Part shown: positions 12,441 to 23,690 of the stretch, one piece after another
Numbering within the stretch: position 1 is the first letter of the stretch
Layout: every line of letters starts with the position of its first letter
Assembly (NCBI RefSeq): GCF_035046485.1
Contig: NC_085137.1
Coordinates: forward strand, 375,224,706-375,288,705
DNA from: Aedes albopictus
Lineage: Eukaryota; Arthropoda; Insecta; Diptera; Culicidae
Length of the DNA: 64,000 nucleotides
Direction of reading: 5' to 3'
The notes under the pieces: generated by a model
Told to the model about the DNA's origin: nothing
The model's input: only the letters and a program-made list of their open reading frames with translations
Database searches by the model: none
Made by a program: the position numbers and the translations under genes

Positions 12441-13148
12441 ACCTTCAAAGAAGGGTTAAGGGTTAAATATACAGCATATGTTCATTGTCATCTCTAGAAC
12501 CAGAAACGGTTTGAAAAATCCATTTCCCCTCCTGCTAACTTCACGGATCACTAGGTATAATGAATCTACCGTATCAAAACGGTAACCCACAAACTGTGTC
12601 TCATCACCTCCTCAGTTAAACATCGCAGACTTCTTGGTCCGCATAAACTTAAAGACATGGACACGTTCAATGCTTCCAGTGAGCTTATTCACTCTTTTGA
12701 GGAAGTACGACACTAGACATTTCCCATTGGAAAAATGTTCCCACAGATCCCCTCATCAGGTTCAATTCATTTCAACAACAAGCTAAAGTAGGTCATCACA
12801 AGCGACCAATGCAATTTATGGTTCACCTGATGTTGTGGTCGTGCAATGCTCCTTTAGTAAAATAGTTCAGATCTTAAGATTCTCTCGCTGCAGCCGTCTG
12901 GTATCTTCCTTGATTGGAAGGAGAACAAGAATGCTGATTCATTCAACTTGCAGTGTATCTGATATAATAATTCCTATACCTGACAGTCACTGACCTCTTT
13001 TTTTATACAGAAATCGTGATTGAGGTTCACACACATGGTAGGCGAAAACTTAATTCCTCATTAAAGAGAAAATGTTTAAGAGAAAGATAAATCGATGATT
13101 CAAGTCAAGAATGCTCCATTTCCATACGATATGATCAATTTTAATGTC
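12441..13148. other. unassigned sequence
   Basis: Read on both strands; no gene or repeat that I can name. Confidence 0.4.
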
Positions 13149-13160
13149 AGAAACTTTAAC

Positions 13161-13402
13161 TTTTTCTTCTTCTTCTTCTTTTTGGCTCTGCGTCCCCACT
13201 GGGACTTGGCCTGCCTCTCTGCAACTTAGTGTTCTCTGAGCACTTCCACAGTTATTAATTGATGGACTTCCTTTGCCTGCCATTGCATGAATTTGTAATT
13301 TGTAATTTGTCGTGAAAATTTTCCCGACTGGAACGGGAATCGAACCCGCCGTCTCCGGATTGATGATCCATAGCCTTAACCACTAGGCTAACTGAAGACC
13401 CC
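13161..13402 (-). mobile_element. tRNA-derived SINE
   Basis: The minus strand begins with a tRNA-like head: a box A region (TAGCCTAGTGG) and a perfect box B (GGTTCGATTCC), the internal RNA polymerase III promoter. A unique body follows, then an A-rich tail (T/C-rich on the plus strand). Flanks at 13149-13160 (agaaactttaac) and 13403-13414 (agaatctttaac) match at 11 of 12 positions and are the likely target duplication. It resembles the Feilai-type SINEs of Aedes, but the family assignment is not certain. Confidence 0.85.
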
Positions 13403-13414
13403 AGAATCTTTAAC

Positions 13415-15212
13415 CTCATCAAAATAAACAGATTTAAAATACCCATGTGAAAGTTATTCTAAACAGAAAAAAAAGTCGAATAATATGTTCGCTCAAGTTT
13501 TCAATCTCTCCATAATACTTAATTTACTTTAATAACATTCCCAACAAACATTAGGTATTGCTGTACAATGGATGAATAAACCTTAAGCTTGATTTGAAAA
13601 TGTTTAGCTAAATAAGCTGTTATTTAGCTATCATTGTTATTGGGTTGACTCTGCCACTTTTCAGCACGTCTTCCCCTGCAAGAAAGACAAATATTATCAG
13701 GAAGGAAGGAAGCTAAAGTTTTCTTTTCACTCGATTTCATTTGTTAAACCGGACTGCCCAAGTGTGTCGATTGCAAGGAAAACTTTATGACTGTGTCGTC
13801 AACTAGGAGTTTTCTCAATAGGGTGGGCATCACGATGAATGTATATTTCACTTTTTAAATACATTCAAGAGATGCCCATATATTACAGCGTTTAAAATTG
13901 CTTTTTTGCATCCCCAGCTTTATGCCTAACCAGGGCTATCATGAACCTAGTTTGGTAACCCTAACACTTCAAAAAGTGGGCAAGTGATAAGGTACAGAGA
14001 ACTTTGTTGACGGCCACCGACTTGACCATAAAAGTTCGAAATGAAAAATAAATTGAAACGAATGGTGGGGAAAAATTCCTTCGAGCAAACATGGGAGCTA
14101 GGATGGCCGCCGGTCAACTAACACAGATGTCTCCTCAAATGGGGTAATTGGAAACGGTTATTTGAAGAACTCTTGTTGGGGAACGGCAGGCTTTTTCACA
14201 TGTCAATACTTCAATGGCACTTTTATATGTTGCCTTCTTCTATTGGTACATTGGTATCAATTCAGCATGGAAAATATTATGATACTATAAGAGCATTTGA
14301 CCAAGTACAGTTTTTTTGTTAGTCATTGACACATTCTTAACTGCAAAGCGATAAATTGGGTGTTCGTTACATCGAAGGTTACCTATAAGACAAAATAGTA
14401 TATAAATCTTGCTATGCACCGCTAACACTTAATGATGACCTTTCTATGCGTAATTTGTCATCTCTCCTTAAATCCTTTTGCTTTCCAAATGAAGCATCAC
14501 ATTCCCATCTAAATGGTAGAGGTACACGGTGCACATTCCTTTAACATCATTCAGTGACATGAAATATCTTAAGTTCACTTCCGGGGATTTGCTTGTGTGT
14601 GCTTTTATCCTGACAGCAGGAACCACCGGGGAAGACTGACAGATGAAAAGACGGATGGATGGTTGTTAGTGGATGGAAAACGTAAATCTCCTCAACATCC
14701 GTGTCCCGTTTCCCGACGATCATTTGTTTTCCACTGAGCAGATACATACATAAGTAAGTATAGATGATTCCGGTGATTTTCACACCAGATTATTGCAGCT
14801 ATGGTTTCAAGTAGGGTAAAATGTAGTAAGATGCCACTTATCGAAGGACGGCATATGCAGGGCCGGATTTACAAATGTGGGGGCCCGGGGCCACAGTGTT
14901 GTGGGGTTCCTTTGTAGAGGACATATTTTTGCCCATATAACATGGAAAAAAAAACTAAATAATATTTATCATTCTTACAAATAAATATCATCATGATGTC
15001 GTTGTGGATAAAATGAATCTAGAACAATAAGCAGGAATAGGAAAAATGTTGATAACAATTAAATTTATTCACTATATTCCATGTCTAGTAAAAATTCATG
15101 TCAAAGTTCATGAGAAACTGAAAGAAGAATTCGTAGGTGAATGTTCAAGAAATTTCTAGTTAAATTTGTAGCACAATCGGTGGTGTCATTTTTGCGAAAT
15201 CCAAAAAAACGT
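13415..15212. other. unassigned sequence
   Basis: No supported gene. At about 14860 'cagggccggatttac' resembles the end of some hAT elements, but I found no matching opposite end. Confidence 0.4.
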
Positions 15213-15216
15213 TCAA

Positions 15217-15833
15217 CCCTCTAATACCCAAATTTTTAATTTTGATCTAAATATCATTTTTCATCATCTAAAATCGATTTAAACATGCTTTGGAAGATGA
15301 TTTTTTTTAATTCTCGATTTCGTGAATTTCAGTTTTTGATTTTTCTAATTTTTATTTTTGAACATTCCCAAACTTTTATATTTTTCCTGGAAGCCTATTT
15401 AGGGTACGGATTTTTTGAGATGAAAACATTTTGAGATTTTATGATTATTGATTGAAATATATTTATTTGAAATTTTTTTTAATGGAAAATTTTATTTTCC
15501 GTGTAATTTTAAGGGAAATAATATTAGAGTGTATTCGATTCCCTTAAACTATTAAACTAGGATAGAATGATTTGCGAAAAATTTAAAATATGTTAATTGT
15601 AGCGATTTAAAGCAAAATAAACAATGACTTCTGAAAGGTGACTAAAACATCAATTTTTCAATGATTTTAAAAAAATGTGAGTGCGCTTCAAAATTACCAA
15701 AAAATATTTTGAGATATACAAAACAGTCCCAAATATCAGCCAAAAATATAAAAAAAATGATTTTCCACAAAACAAAAATTACAAAAATACTCAAACTATA
15801 CCCCGTCTAAAGGCGGGATTGGGTATTAGAGGG
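15217..15833. mobile_element. TTAA-type (piggyBac-like) MITE
   Basis: Inverted ends CCCTCTAATACCC at 15217 and GGGTATTAGAGGG ending at 15833, flanked by TCAA (15213-15216, probably mutated TTAA) and TTAA (15834-15837). About 617 bp, no coding capacity. TTAA duplications are characteristic of the piggyBac superfamily. Confidence 0.8.
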
Positions 15834-16109
15834 TTAATGGATCAGTGCTGCAATCTCTGAAGAAGATACTGGTCCATCGCCATAAAGAATGAACACTTAA
15901 CAAAAACATGTACTAACAAAACCTTAAAACGAAAGAGGAAATTTTAATAAAGAATGCTTAAGAAATTTCAAAGGGAATCCATGATAATTTCCTGATTTTT
16001 TTTTTTCAATAGAGTTTTCAATTAAATTTCTCAAAAATCTTTGGCGGAAACGTCAGGGTTTTTCAGCCATTTTTAGCCGATTTTCCCACAAATTTACTTA
16101 AAGGGTGAT

Positions 16110-17625
16110 ACCGTGATACGGTCAAAATTTGGTCACACAATTTGTAGACTGCGTACACCAAAACAGCTGATTTTTGGACCAGTAATGGTACCGTAATCCG
16201 GGGTCAAATTGATCACTTTAAAACAACTTTTGCGGATAACTTCAGTGCCGATTCGAATATTGCCAAAAGAATTTCTGTAGAACCAGTACCCAGTGGATCT
16301 CCATGGAGCCATGTGACAGAATTTTGTTCAACACATTTAAGCTTTAAGTTATATAACTCCAAATATAAAAAAAAAATGGAAATGCCACTTTGGGGCGAAA
16401 TTGATCAGTATACAATTAAGCATCGGTTGGAAAGTAACATTTCCTTCTCCGCTTAATTTTGCTCTTCTTAAACCGAATAACGCGTTTAAAATCTTACAAC
16501 TAGTGAATTTAATACTTTAAATGCAAAATTAAATTTTGAAATTTCCCCTTAAACGCCTTAAGGTAGGCAATTCCATTTGAAACAAGTGATTTCTATCTCA
16601 ATAAAACACTAATTCATCATAAAATGAACTTTTTTTTAACTTTTTCATGTTCTGTTTAGCTACATAACTTCCCAACCAGGGCTCCACAAAAATGTTAAAA
16701 CAGAGAACTTACGGGAAGTCCTATTAGCAATCGATTGTTTAGTAGTAATGATTTCAGCTAAATGTGAAATACATTGCAAATTCCTACAAAAATAAGGCAA
16801 AACTAACTTTTTTCTTAAAAAGCAAAAGTCTACACTCATCTCCAGACATCTACGAACCAGATGACGTAAAAAGTTTAAGATCATTCCGGCGCTTAAGAGT
16901 TGGAGTTCCTAGTATGGAATTACAATGTAGAACCCGAATGATCAATTTCACCCCGGTTTTCGGTACATTATATGTAGCTTATACCATAAAATTTTCATCA
17001 AAATTGGTTTAGTATTTGCGGAGATATTGTGTATCCTGAAAACTACAATTTTAAAATTTTGTGCAAAGAGAATTAAAAAATAAGAACACATTTTTACTCT
17101 TTTATTTATAGAGCCGGAAATACTGAACCAATTTCAATAAAAAACAAATCTGTGTGTAAAGTATACAAAATCAAATCAAATCAAATCAAAATGTTGTGTA
17201 AAAATTTCATTCAATTTGATCCAGCCGTTACAAAGTTATATTTGTTTAGGTGGTCAAATTATGTCAAGTCAAGTCAAATTTTGGTCACACATTTTTTTCA
17301 TAACTTTAGACTGCGTACACCAAAACAGCTGATTTTTGGATCAGTAATGGTACATTATATGTAGCTTGTACCATAAAATTTTCATCAAAATCGGTCTAGT
17401 ATTTGCGGAGATATTGTTGAACCCTGAGATCTGCAATTTTAAATTTTTTAGCACAAATAAGAACACATTTTCACTGTTTTATTTATAGAGCCAGAGATAC
17501 TTAACCGATTTCAATGAAAATTTTTCTATATGTAAAGTATGCATATCAAAATGTTGTGTAAAAATTTCATTCAATTTGATCCAGTCGTTACATAGTTATA
17601 TTTACTTAAGTGGCACCCGGTCAGT
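16110..17625. repeat. tandem duplication (about 387-bp shift) of a dispersed repeat, interrupted by a MITE
   Basis: Unit 1 starts near 16125 (gactgcgtacaccaaaacag), is interrupted at 16191-16963 and resumes to about 17275. Unit 2 runs from about 17281 to 17620 with the same order of landmarks (cattatatgtagctt, gtatttgcggagatattg, cattcaatttgatccag). An inverted portion of the same sequence (gatgaaaattttatgg, then ataagctacata) lies near 17828-17860. Confidence 0.85.
16191..16963. mobile_element. TA-type MITE with preserved empty site
   Basis: Ends CCGTAATCCGGGGTC and, inverted, CCGAAAACCGGGGTG, extending into AAATTGATCA on both sides, with TA at 16189-16190 and 16964-16965. The sister tandem copy at 17341-17352 reads straight through the same position (agtaatggtacattatatg) without the element, so insertion and the TA duplication are shown directly. 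TA duplications fit the IS630-Tc1-mariner group. No coding capacity. Confidence 0.93.
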
Positions 17626-18264
17626 TTTTTTTTCATATTCAAACTGCTATAACTTTGAAAGTATTCATACAAAACGGCTCAAAATTTTACTAAGAACATA
17701 TTTTCATAATAGTATTATACTGTAAAATTTTGATAAAAATCGGAGCAGTATTGGTAGTTCTATAATCAAAATTGTGCTTTACTGGTCGATGGTTTTATCT
17801 ATATATCAACCAATGCTTAATCGATTTTGATGAAAATTTTATGGTATAAGCTACATACAACTTAAAAATGCGTACTTAAACTCTTCGAAAATTCATGCAA
17901 GATTTCCTCAAAAAATGTTTCTACAGTTTTGGTGTTCTCCAATTTAAGTCAGTCGAAAGCTGTCTAAGTAAAATCAAACTCAAGAGTATCCAAATAAAAA
18001 AAATAAATTTTGAGAAAAAAGTCCTTCATTTCAACTCTATGAGAAATTGTTTAAGATATTTGCAAAAACTTTAGACAGAAAGCAACAAACAAATATAGCA
18101 GGAATTCTTCAATTTTTTTTCAGTTTTAAATTTGTTTATTCAGTCTTTTGTGTTTCTTTACAATACATTTTATGTTTAAGTGTTTGAGATCTTGTCTTTT
18201 CAACCTTTGATTTCGTTTGTTGCTTTTCATGTTGCTTTTCAATTTAGTTCCATTAAGAGTGTCT

Positions 18265-18270
<6 letters not shown>
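17626..18270. other. unassigned AT-rich sequence
   Basis: Includes an inverted fragment of the preceding repeat (17820-17865); otherwise nothing recognised. Confidence 0.4.

Positions 18271-18302
<32 letters not shown>
18271..18302. repeat. (TG)n microsatellite
   Basis: Sixteen TG units, seen directly. Confidence 0.95.
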
Positions 18303-18303
<1 letters not shown>

Positions 18304-18424
18304 CTATAATGAATAATAATAAAAATTATAATTTTAATAAGTGTAAGAAGGGTTCTGTTCACCATAGGTGGATTAAATTGGGTTTTTACTGTAATTATAA
18401 AAAGACAATTACACCGTCTTCGAC

Positions 18425-18617
18425 TTTGCGGCCTCTACAGACTGAACAATACTAACATGTGACAACGGACAACACATATAACACCCAGTGGCCCAGTGGC
18501 GAATTTTTCGTCCGACGAAAAGTTTTCCCCGACTTTAGCGGGAATCGAACCCACACTCCGAGGCTTACGAGACACCTTAACGACTGACGCCGCTAACCGC
18601 TCGGACACGAAGCCCAC
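18425..18617 (-). mobile_element. tRNA-derived SINE (Ser-like head)
   Basis: The minus strand starts GTGGGCTTCGTGTCCGAGCGG, with a box A-like region and a perfect box B (GGTTCGATTCC). The body (CACTGGGCCACTGGGTG) is shared with the plus-strand SINE at about 23229. Exact 3' end and target duplication not determined. Confidence 0.8.
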
Positions 18618-18754
18618 TTATCGGGGAATCGACATTATTACTAGAATTCTATTTATAAGTTTAGTAAGCATTCAGTGGAGTGTTTACAGAAAGAATACTG
18701 CCGACAGATTTCTTAGATTAATTTTTATTTCCTACAATGATTTCTCCCAGGAAT

Positions 18755-18870
18755 TTTATTTCGGACTTCTTTAGGAGTTTCTCAAAAAAAATCTCAAGAT
18801 TCATCTTGAAACTGGTCCACGGGTTTCCTCAGAAATTCCTTCCGCAATTCATCCTGGGATTCCTAAAAAA
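18755..18870. repeat. degenerate TTCCTCC/GGAATTCC satellite
   Basis: Short imperfect units (tttcctcagaaattccttcc). Same family as 2041-2240. Confidence 0.6.
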
Positions 18871-19229
18871 ATGTATATACTCCCGATCGAAAGAGTGGAG
18901 TCACCCCTTCAAAACATATTATTTGTTTAGGCCTCTTAGGCCCTAGCTCTCATTCAAAAGATTATAAGTCAAATAAGTTTTCATGTTTTACTAAAGTGAC
19001 CCCAAACTTTTGGTTTATGACATCAATAGTAAATTTACTAAACAACTTTTATTCAACCCAATTTCCAGTTAGTTTATTTTATTTTCAGAAAACTTGACAA
19101 TTCAAGTGAAGTTTTCATACAAATATTTTTGAAAAGTTTCACTTTTTCACAAATTTCTTCATTTATTCCACTAGCGCCTTTGTTTGCGATTTCTGCAAGC
19201 ATTTTTCTGCTGTTTTCTAAGAGTTAAAG
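18871..19229. other. unassigned sequence
   Basis: Nothing recognised. Confidence 0.4.
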
Positions 19230-19500
19230 GAGTATCTTTAGATACCCAGGTATTCTTCTGGGCATTCTTCCAGGAATTGCTCCAGAGATAGCACTAGAAA
19301 TCGCTTCAGGAATTTCTGTACGCGAATTTCTCAAAAAATCTAGGAATGTCTTGTATGGCTTTTTAAAGGTATCTCCGGTGGCTTAAGAAAATTCCTACAG
19401 GGATGTATTAAAGAATTCGTTAGTATTTTTGTGCAATTTCTGTAAGAACTTCTGAAAAGTACCTGGAAGAGCATCTGAACTAATTCTGCAGATCTCTAAA
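19230..19500. repeat. degenerate satellite
   Basis: Imperfect units such as 'cattcttccaggaattgctc'. Same dispersed family. Confidence 0.6.
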
Positions 19501-19892
19501 GCAAGCCCCTCCACCCCTAGCCATAATTAGGAAAAACTCTTACCTTCCCAAGTAATAATCAGCATGCCTTAAAGGTTTATTCATGTTTTATCTTGGTTTT
19601 ATACGAGCATGTGAAAAGCTAGTTGTTCTATATTAGTTGTGGTAGTTTTTTACTTTGCACCTTTGGAATTCCATAAAACTGTCATATAACTTCTGCTATT
19701 AACATCTTCAGTTAAAGATTTGCAGGTAGTCATGAATTGGTTTTATCACTTATTATATACCATTTCAATAAAACTTGCGTTTGCGGTTGTTGTCGGAGAT
19801 TTTCTTTTTGTAAACAATTACACAAAACTGTGAGGCAATGCATAAAGCCAACAAAAGATTTCGTGGCCGTAACATAGACCAAATAATGCTGT
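19501..19892. other. unassigned sequence
   Basis: No gene recognised. Confidence 0.4.
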
Positions 19893-19900
19893 GATAAAAC

Positions 19901-20410
19901 CAGGGATAGGGTGCGACTCAAAACTCTTTGCGTGCCGCACACTCTGCTACGAGACAGCACAACAAACTAGAAGGAGACGAGTACGCGCAATCGGTTGTGT
20001 GTTGCTCGCTTGCTTTGCCGCGCGCTGGAGCTCTCCTGTCTCTCACGCTGCACTCTCTCGGTGCTTGTCTCCGCGCTTTTCACTTGGCTTGATACTACGC
20101 ATGATTGCAAAAATTTCGAATCAAACGACCCATCACTTGTCAACCCTTGACAAGCTTAACAACTTTGCCGAAAACACAAACTCTTCAATTAATTTATTAA
20201 TTGATTTTTTCTGTTTGGAGACAAGCGCAGTCCCAAGCACCGTGCATTACTCCCTGCGCCGTAGAGCTAGTGCTGCGATTGTCTCTCGCACAATTACGAA
20301 AGCTCTCACTCATACGTCTCTTGTCTCTCGGCAAAACGGGAGACGAGCACTTGCGATTGTGTGAAGCACACGCTTTTTTCGCACCGCACGGTGCATGCCG
20401 CCAATCCCTG
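19901..20410. mobile_element. hAT-type MITE, 510 bp, 8-bp target duplication
   Basis: Perfect 8-bp direct repeats (gataaaac) at 19893-19900 and 20411-20418 flank ends beginning CAGGGAT on both sides (CAGGGATAGGGTG and CAGGGATTGGCGG). An 8-bp duplication and CAG-type termini are diagnostic of the hAT superfamily. The interior is GC-richer than its surroundings, with several frames but no transposase motif, so it is a non-autonomous copy. Confidence 0.9.
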
Positions 20411-20418
20411 GATAAAAC

Positions 20419-20869
20419 CGCTAGTTCTATCATGAGCTCAGTTATGACCAGTTATTCCAGATCGACATCTTTCCAATTGATGGCTGTGTAACAAAATCAA
20501 GCATAATTTATTCTGACGATCGAACATAGTGAAAAATAAACAAAACAAATATTTGACAAGTCAGAAGATGGTTTTATTTAGAAGGGGATACGATAAAACT
20601 ATGATACAACCCGAAATCCTAGGCTGGTTTGCATACGAAGTTCTGTAGAGCATAATAAGACTGGGCCAACTAGCCAGATCGTGGACTTTTGGAAGCATAA
20701 AGGAGCTCGAGAATACTTTCAAGTTGGCATCTACGGTTTTATGGTTAAGGTTTTTGAATCACTGAAAAACTTCGATAAAATTGAAATTGTTACTTGGATT
20801 GTTGCCTTTTCTGCGGAGGGGCTTTCTCTATAGATACCCTAGGAGATGTTTTTGATGGAGCTTCAGGAG
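20419..20869. other. unassigned sequence
   Basis: Nothing recognised. Confidence 0.4.
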
Positions 20870-20984
20870 TAATTAAAAAAAAAATCCATGTAGGAAATTC
20901 TGCCGAATCACTGATGAAACTCTGGGAAGAATATCTAAAGACATCTTGTAGGGTTTGTAAAGGATTTTTTTAGAAGAATTTATG

Positions 20985-21180
20985 AAAAATGTCGAGCCTC
21001 GTAGCCGTGCGGTTAGGGTCACCAAGCTTGTAATCGCACCATACTGTGGGGTGAGGGTTCGATTCCCGCACCGGGCGATGAAACTTTTCGTGAGAATAGT
21101 TTCTTCTCCGTATCCACTGACTGGTGCATGCTCCGTGTGTCCCTTGTCTAGTGTTAAGTCAAGACTAACAATTAAAAAGG
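20985..21180 (+). mobile_element. tRNA-derived SINE
   Basis: Plus-strand head (GAGCCTCGTAGCCGTGCGG, then GTTAGGGTCACC) with box A-like sequence and a good box B (GGTTCGATTCC at about 21057). Body ends in an A-rich stretch (caattaaaaagg). Target duplication not resolved. Confidence 0.78.
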
Positions 21181-21181
21181 C

Positions 21182-21373
21182 CGCATCAACATTTTGTAAA
21201 CAAGCATGTTTCTGTCGACTTGAGGCCGTTTGAACTCCACCTACATACCTCACGCCCACTAACAGAAAGCGCAAACAACAAGCTTTCTTTTAATGGTGGT
21301 GAGATGCGTGGGTGGATCCCAGAAAGCCCTAAGCCGAACGAAACGTGTTTGTTTACGCAATGTTGATGTGACC
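21182..21373. mobile_element. small inverted-repeat element
   Basis: The left arm 'catcaacattttgtaaacaa' (from about 21185) matches inverted 'catcaacattgcgtaaacaa' at about 21352-21371, and similarity continues inward (gcccactaacagaaagc against ccacccacgcatc). A MITE-like hairpin about 190 bp long; target duplication not determined. Confidence 0.6.
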
Positions 21374-21449
21374 TTTTCAATTGTTGGTCTTGAAGTTTCA
21401 TTCATTTTGTGCAACCTTTGACTGAACATGGTGTCCGTGTCTTTTTTTA

Positions 21450-21960
21450 AATCTGAAGAAATCTCTGTAAATAAAAATATTTCCTCAAATGAATTTCAGA
21501 AAGAATTGCAGCAGGTATTTCTGAAAGAACCCCTAAAGGAGTGGAAAAATCTTCAGTAGAATGAATCTTTGGAGAGATGTCTGATAATAATCCAGGGAAG
21601 TTCTTGAAGGAATCCCATAATGTATTTCTTAAGAACTTCATGGAGAAACTTTTCGGGAAACCTTCGCTGGAGTTCCTAAAAATATTAAAGAATTGAAAAA
21701 TCCAGGAGAAATCTTTTAATAAAACTCTACAAAGAATTTATGAAAGTATTCCTAGTGAAATTAGAGAACGAATTTCTTGAAAAAAAATCCGGTTTAAATA
21801 CTTGGTGAAGCGTCTGCAAAGATTTGCAGAAAACCCTCTTGAGATATTTCTAAAAGATTTTCCATAGAAATTACTAGGAATAATTTTTGTAAAGAACTAG
21901 TGGAAGAGATATTGGAGTTATTTGGAGGAAATTCTGAAGGAATCTCAGTATGAACTCCTG
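21450..21960. repeat. degenerate GGAATTCC satellite
   Basis: Long run of imperfect units such as 'aggaatcccataatg' and 'ggagaaatctttt'. Same family, opposite orientation to 2041-2240. Confidence 0.6.
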
Positions 21961-22195
21961 TAGGGTGGCCAATTTTCAGATAGAGTGGTCCTAAAAATCA
22001 ATATTTTTAAAACTAAAATTTTTCATAAAATCATAACTTTTGAACCAGTTTACCGATTTTAAACATTTTTTTTTGTTTTTTGTTTGAAAGCTATTGGAAA
22101 AATATGTTGAAAGGCCCAACTGTGTTTAGATGCAAATCCGACACAAGTCCGACGTTTTAATGGTCTATGCCATCTATATCAAAGGTTCTATTTAA

Positions 22196-22263
22196 CCCTA
22201 AAAGGGATACCTGGGGTCCAGCGAGGTGACGAAACTGAGGCCATAAAGATATCCCTTTTAGGG
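22196..22263. mobile_element. 68-bp TTAA MITE
   Basis: Inverted ends CCCTAAAAGGGATA and TATCCCTTTTAGGG between TTAA at 22192-22195 and TTAA at 22264-22267. The inner sequence 'cctggggtcc' matches the ends of the large TTAA element at 58437, so this is a minimal member of that piggyBac-like group. Confidence 0.88.
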
Positions 22264-22267
22264 TTAA

Positions 22268-22672
22268 TAAATAGGGCATAGTAGAAGTTAAAGTTAAACA
22301 GGAAAATCTACAATAATGAAGTGGAAAGTATGATTTTTTTTAACATGACAAGTAGGTAAAACTAGTACGCTACTACCAGTGAGCTGTCAGCCTTTTTTTT
22401 TCCTCCCCAGTTGGGGAAATTAAGCCACTGCGGGCTGACTGCCTTCTACCTACCTTTAGGTAGATACAACAGTAAAAATCTGAAACTGTTATATTTTTTA
22501 TCGTTTTTTTTTTCTATCATTTATAAAAAGTGCTTCAAAAAACAAATCCTGGGAAATCATACGATATTGTGCCTTGCAAGATAAATCCGCGAAACGCGTT
22601 AGTCTTCTTCTTTTCCATCAAGTTGCAAAAATATGACCGCACCACTATGAGCGACCTGATGGTCAGAAATTC
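22268..22672. other. unassigned sequence
   Basis: A repeat-like segment (ttttttttcctccccag, then ttggggaaattaagcc) around 22393-22430; no gene. Confidence 0.4.
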
Positions 22673-23072
22673 TACATGCGGCGCTTATATCAAATCCACA
22701 TGAGGCTGCGGCGATATGGCCGCGAGGAGATGCACGCGATACAGACGCAATGTGGAAATGGGAAAGATGAAGCCGTATCCCCCTGCAGCATCACTAAACA
22801 AACATCCCGATTATTAAACACAAAGCCGACGAGGTGATGTGTATGCACATAAGTGAATCAATGTCGCGATAAATATTATTACGATTTCTGGCCACCTGAG
22901 TTGCCATTGTGTTAACTTTTGTTTTGATATGAACGGCCTGAAGGCTGCTGTGATGCTGCTGGGTGGATGACAGTTTCTGTTCGATTTTGACATTGCGTCT
23001 GTATCGCGGGAATCTCCTCGCAGGCGTATCGCCGCCGCCCAATGTGGATTTATTATGAGCGCCGCAATATGT
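22673..23072. repeat. long imperfect inverted repeat, GC-rich arms
   Basis: The left arm (22673-22752; gcggcgctt, aatccacat, gcggcgatat, gaggagat, cgcgatacagacgcaatgt) is matched in order by the right arm (22993-23072) read inverted. About 80-bp arms enclose about 240 bp. It resembles a foldback or MITE, but no clean target duplication is seen. Confidence 0.75.
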
Positions 23073-23228
23073 CATAATCATTCATAACATCGAATACATA
23101 AATTGCTTCTCAGAATTGCCCATTATTATAATCTAGTCCAACATGTGAAAAAATGCGGAACAACCATTGCACATATCAGCTTGTTGCGTCTCTCCTAGGC
23201 GTATTTTAATTTATTTATAAATTCTTAT
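23073..23228. other. unassigned sequence
   Basis: Nothing recognised. Confidence 0.4.
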
Positions 23229-23540
23229 ACTGTGGGCTTCGAGGCCGTGCGGTAAGTGGCGTCAGTCGTCTAGGCGTATCGTAAGCTTCGGAGTGTAGGT
23301 TCGATTTCCGCTCTAGTAGGTGAAAGCTTTTCATCGAAAGAAAAATTTATCACTGGGCCACTGGTTGTTCTGTGTGCTGTCCGTAATTTGTGTAATGTTT
23401 ACACATTGTGCATGTGCATGTAATGCTGTACATTGTGCAGCCTTTCGGCCAAAGGTGTGAATTGTCTGTTTTTGTCCCATTATCAGAGAGGGGGTAGTTT
23501 GTTATGTAACTAGTGGGCGACTACACGAATAAATTGAAAA
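23229..23540 (+). mobile_element. tRNA-derived SINE (same family as 18425)
   Basis: Head GTGGGCTTCGAGGCCGTGCGG, degenerate box B (GGTTCGATTTCC at about 23299) and the body 'cactgggccactggttg' shared with the minus-strand copy at 18425-18617. The 3' part ends near 'aataaattgaaaaaaa'. Confidence 0.78.
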
Positions 23541-23621
23541 AAAGCCTAGGAGAAAACGGGAGAAGCGAATTTTTGAAAAGGTTGTTGTGCCCTTTCTGCA
23601 TGTTAGTCTAGTTATACTAAT

Positions 23622-23675
23622 TGATTGATTGATTTGTCTTTATTAGAGAGACTTTCAGCCCTTGGCTGGTTCGTC
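23622..23675 (-). mobile_element. 54-bp 5'-truncated retroposon tail with 15-bp target duplication
   Basis: The 15-bp sequence tctagttatactaat is present at 23607-23621 and again at 23676-23690. The insert read on the minus strand contains AATAAA and ends in (AATC)n. It is the extreme 3' end of a retroposon; a similar tail is inserted at 42879-42915. Confidence 0.9.
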
Positions 23676-23690
23676 TCTAGTTATACTAAT

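Noticed and set aside
14860..14900. hAT element starting cagggccgg
   Set aside because: Only one end recognised; no opposite terminus or 8-bp duplication found.
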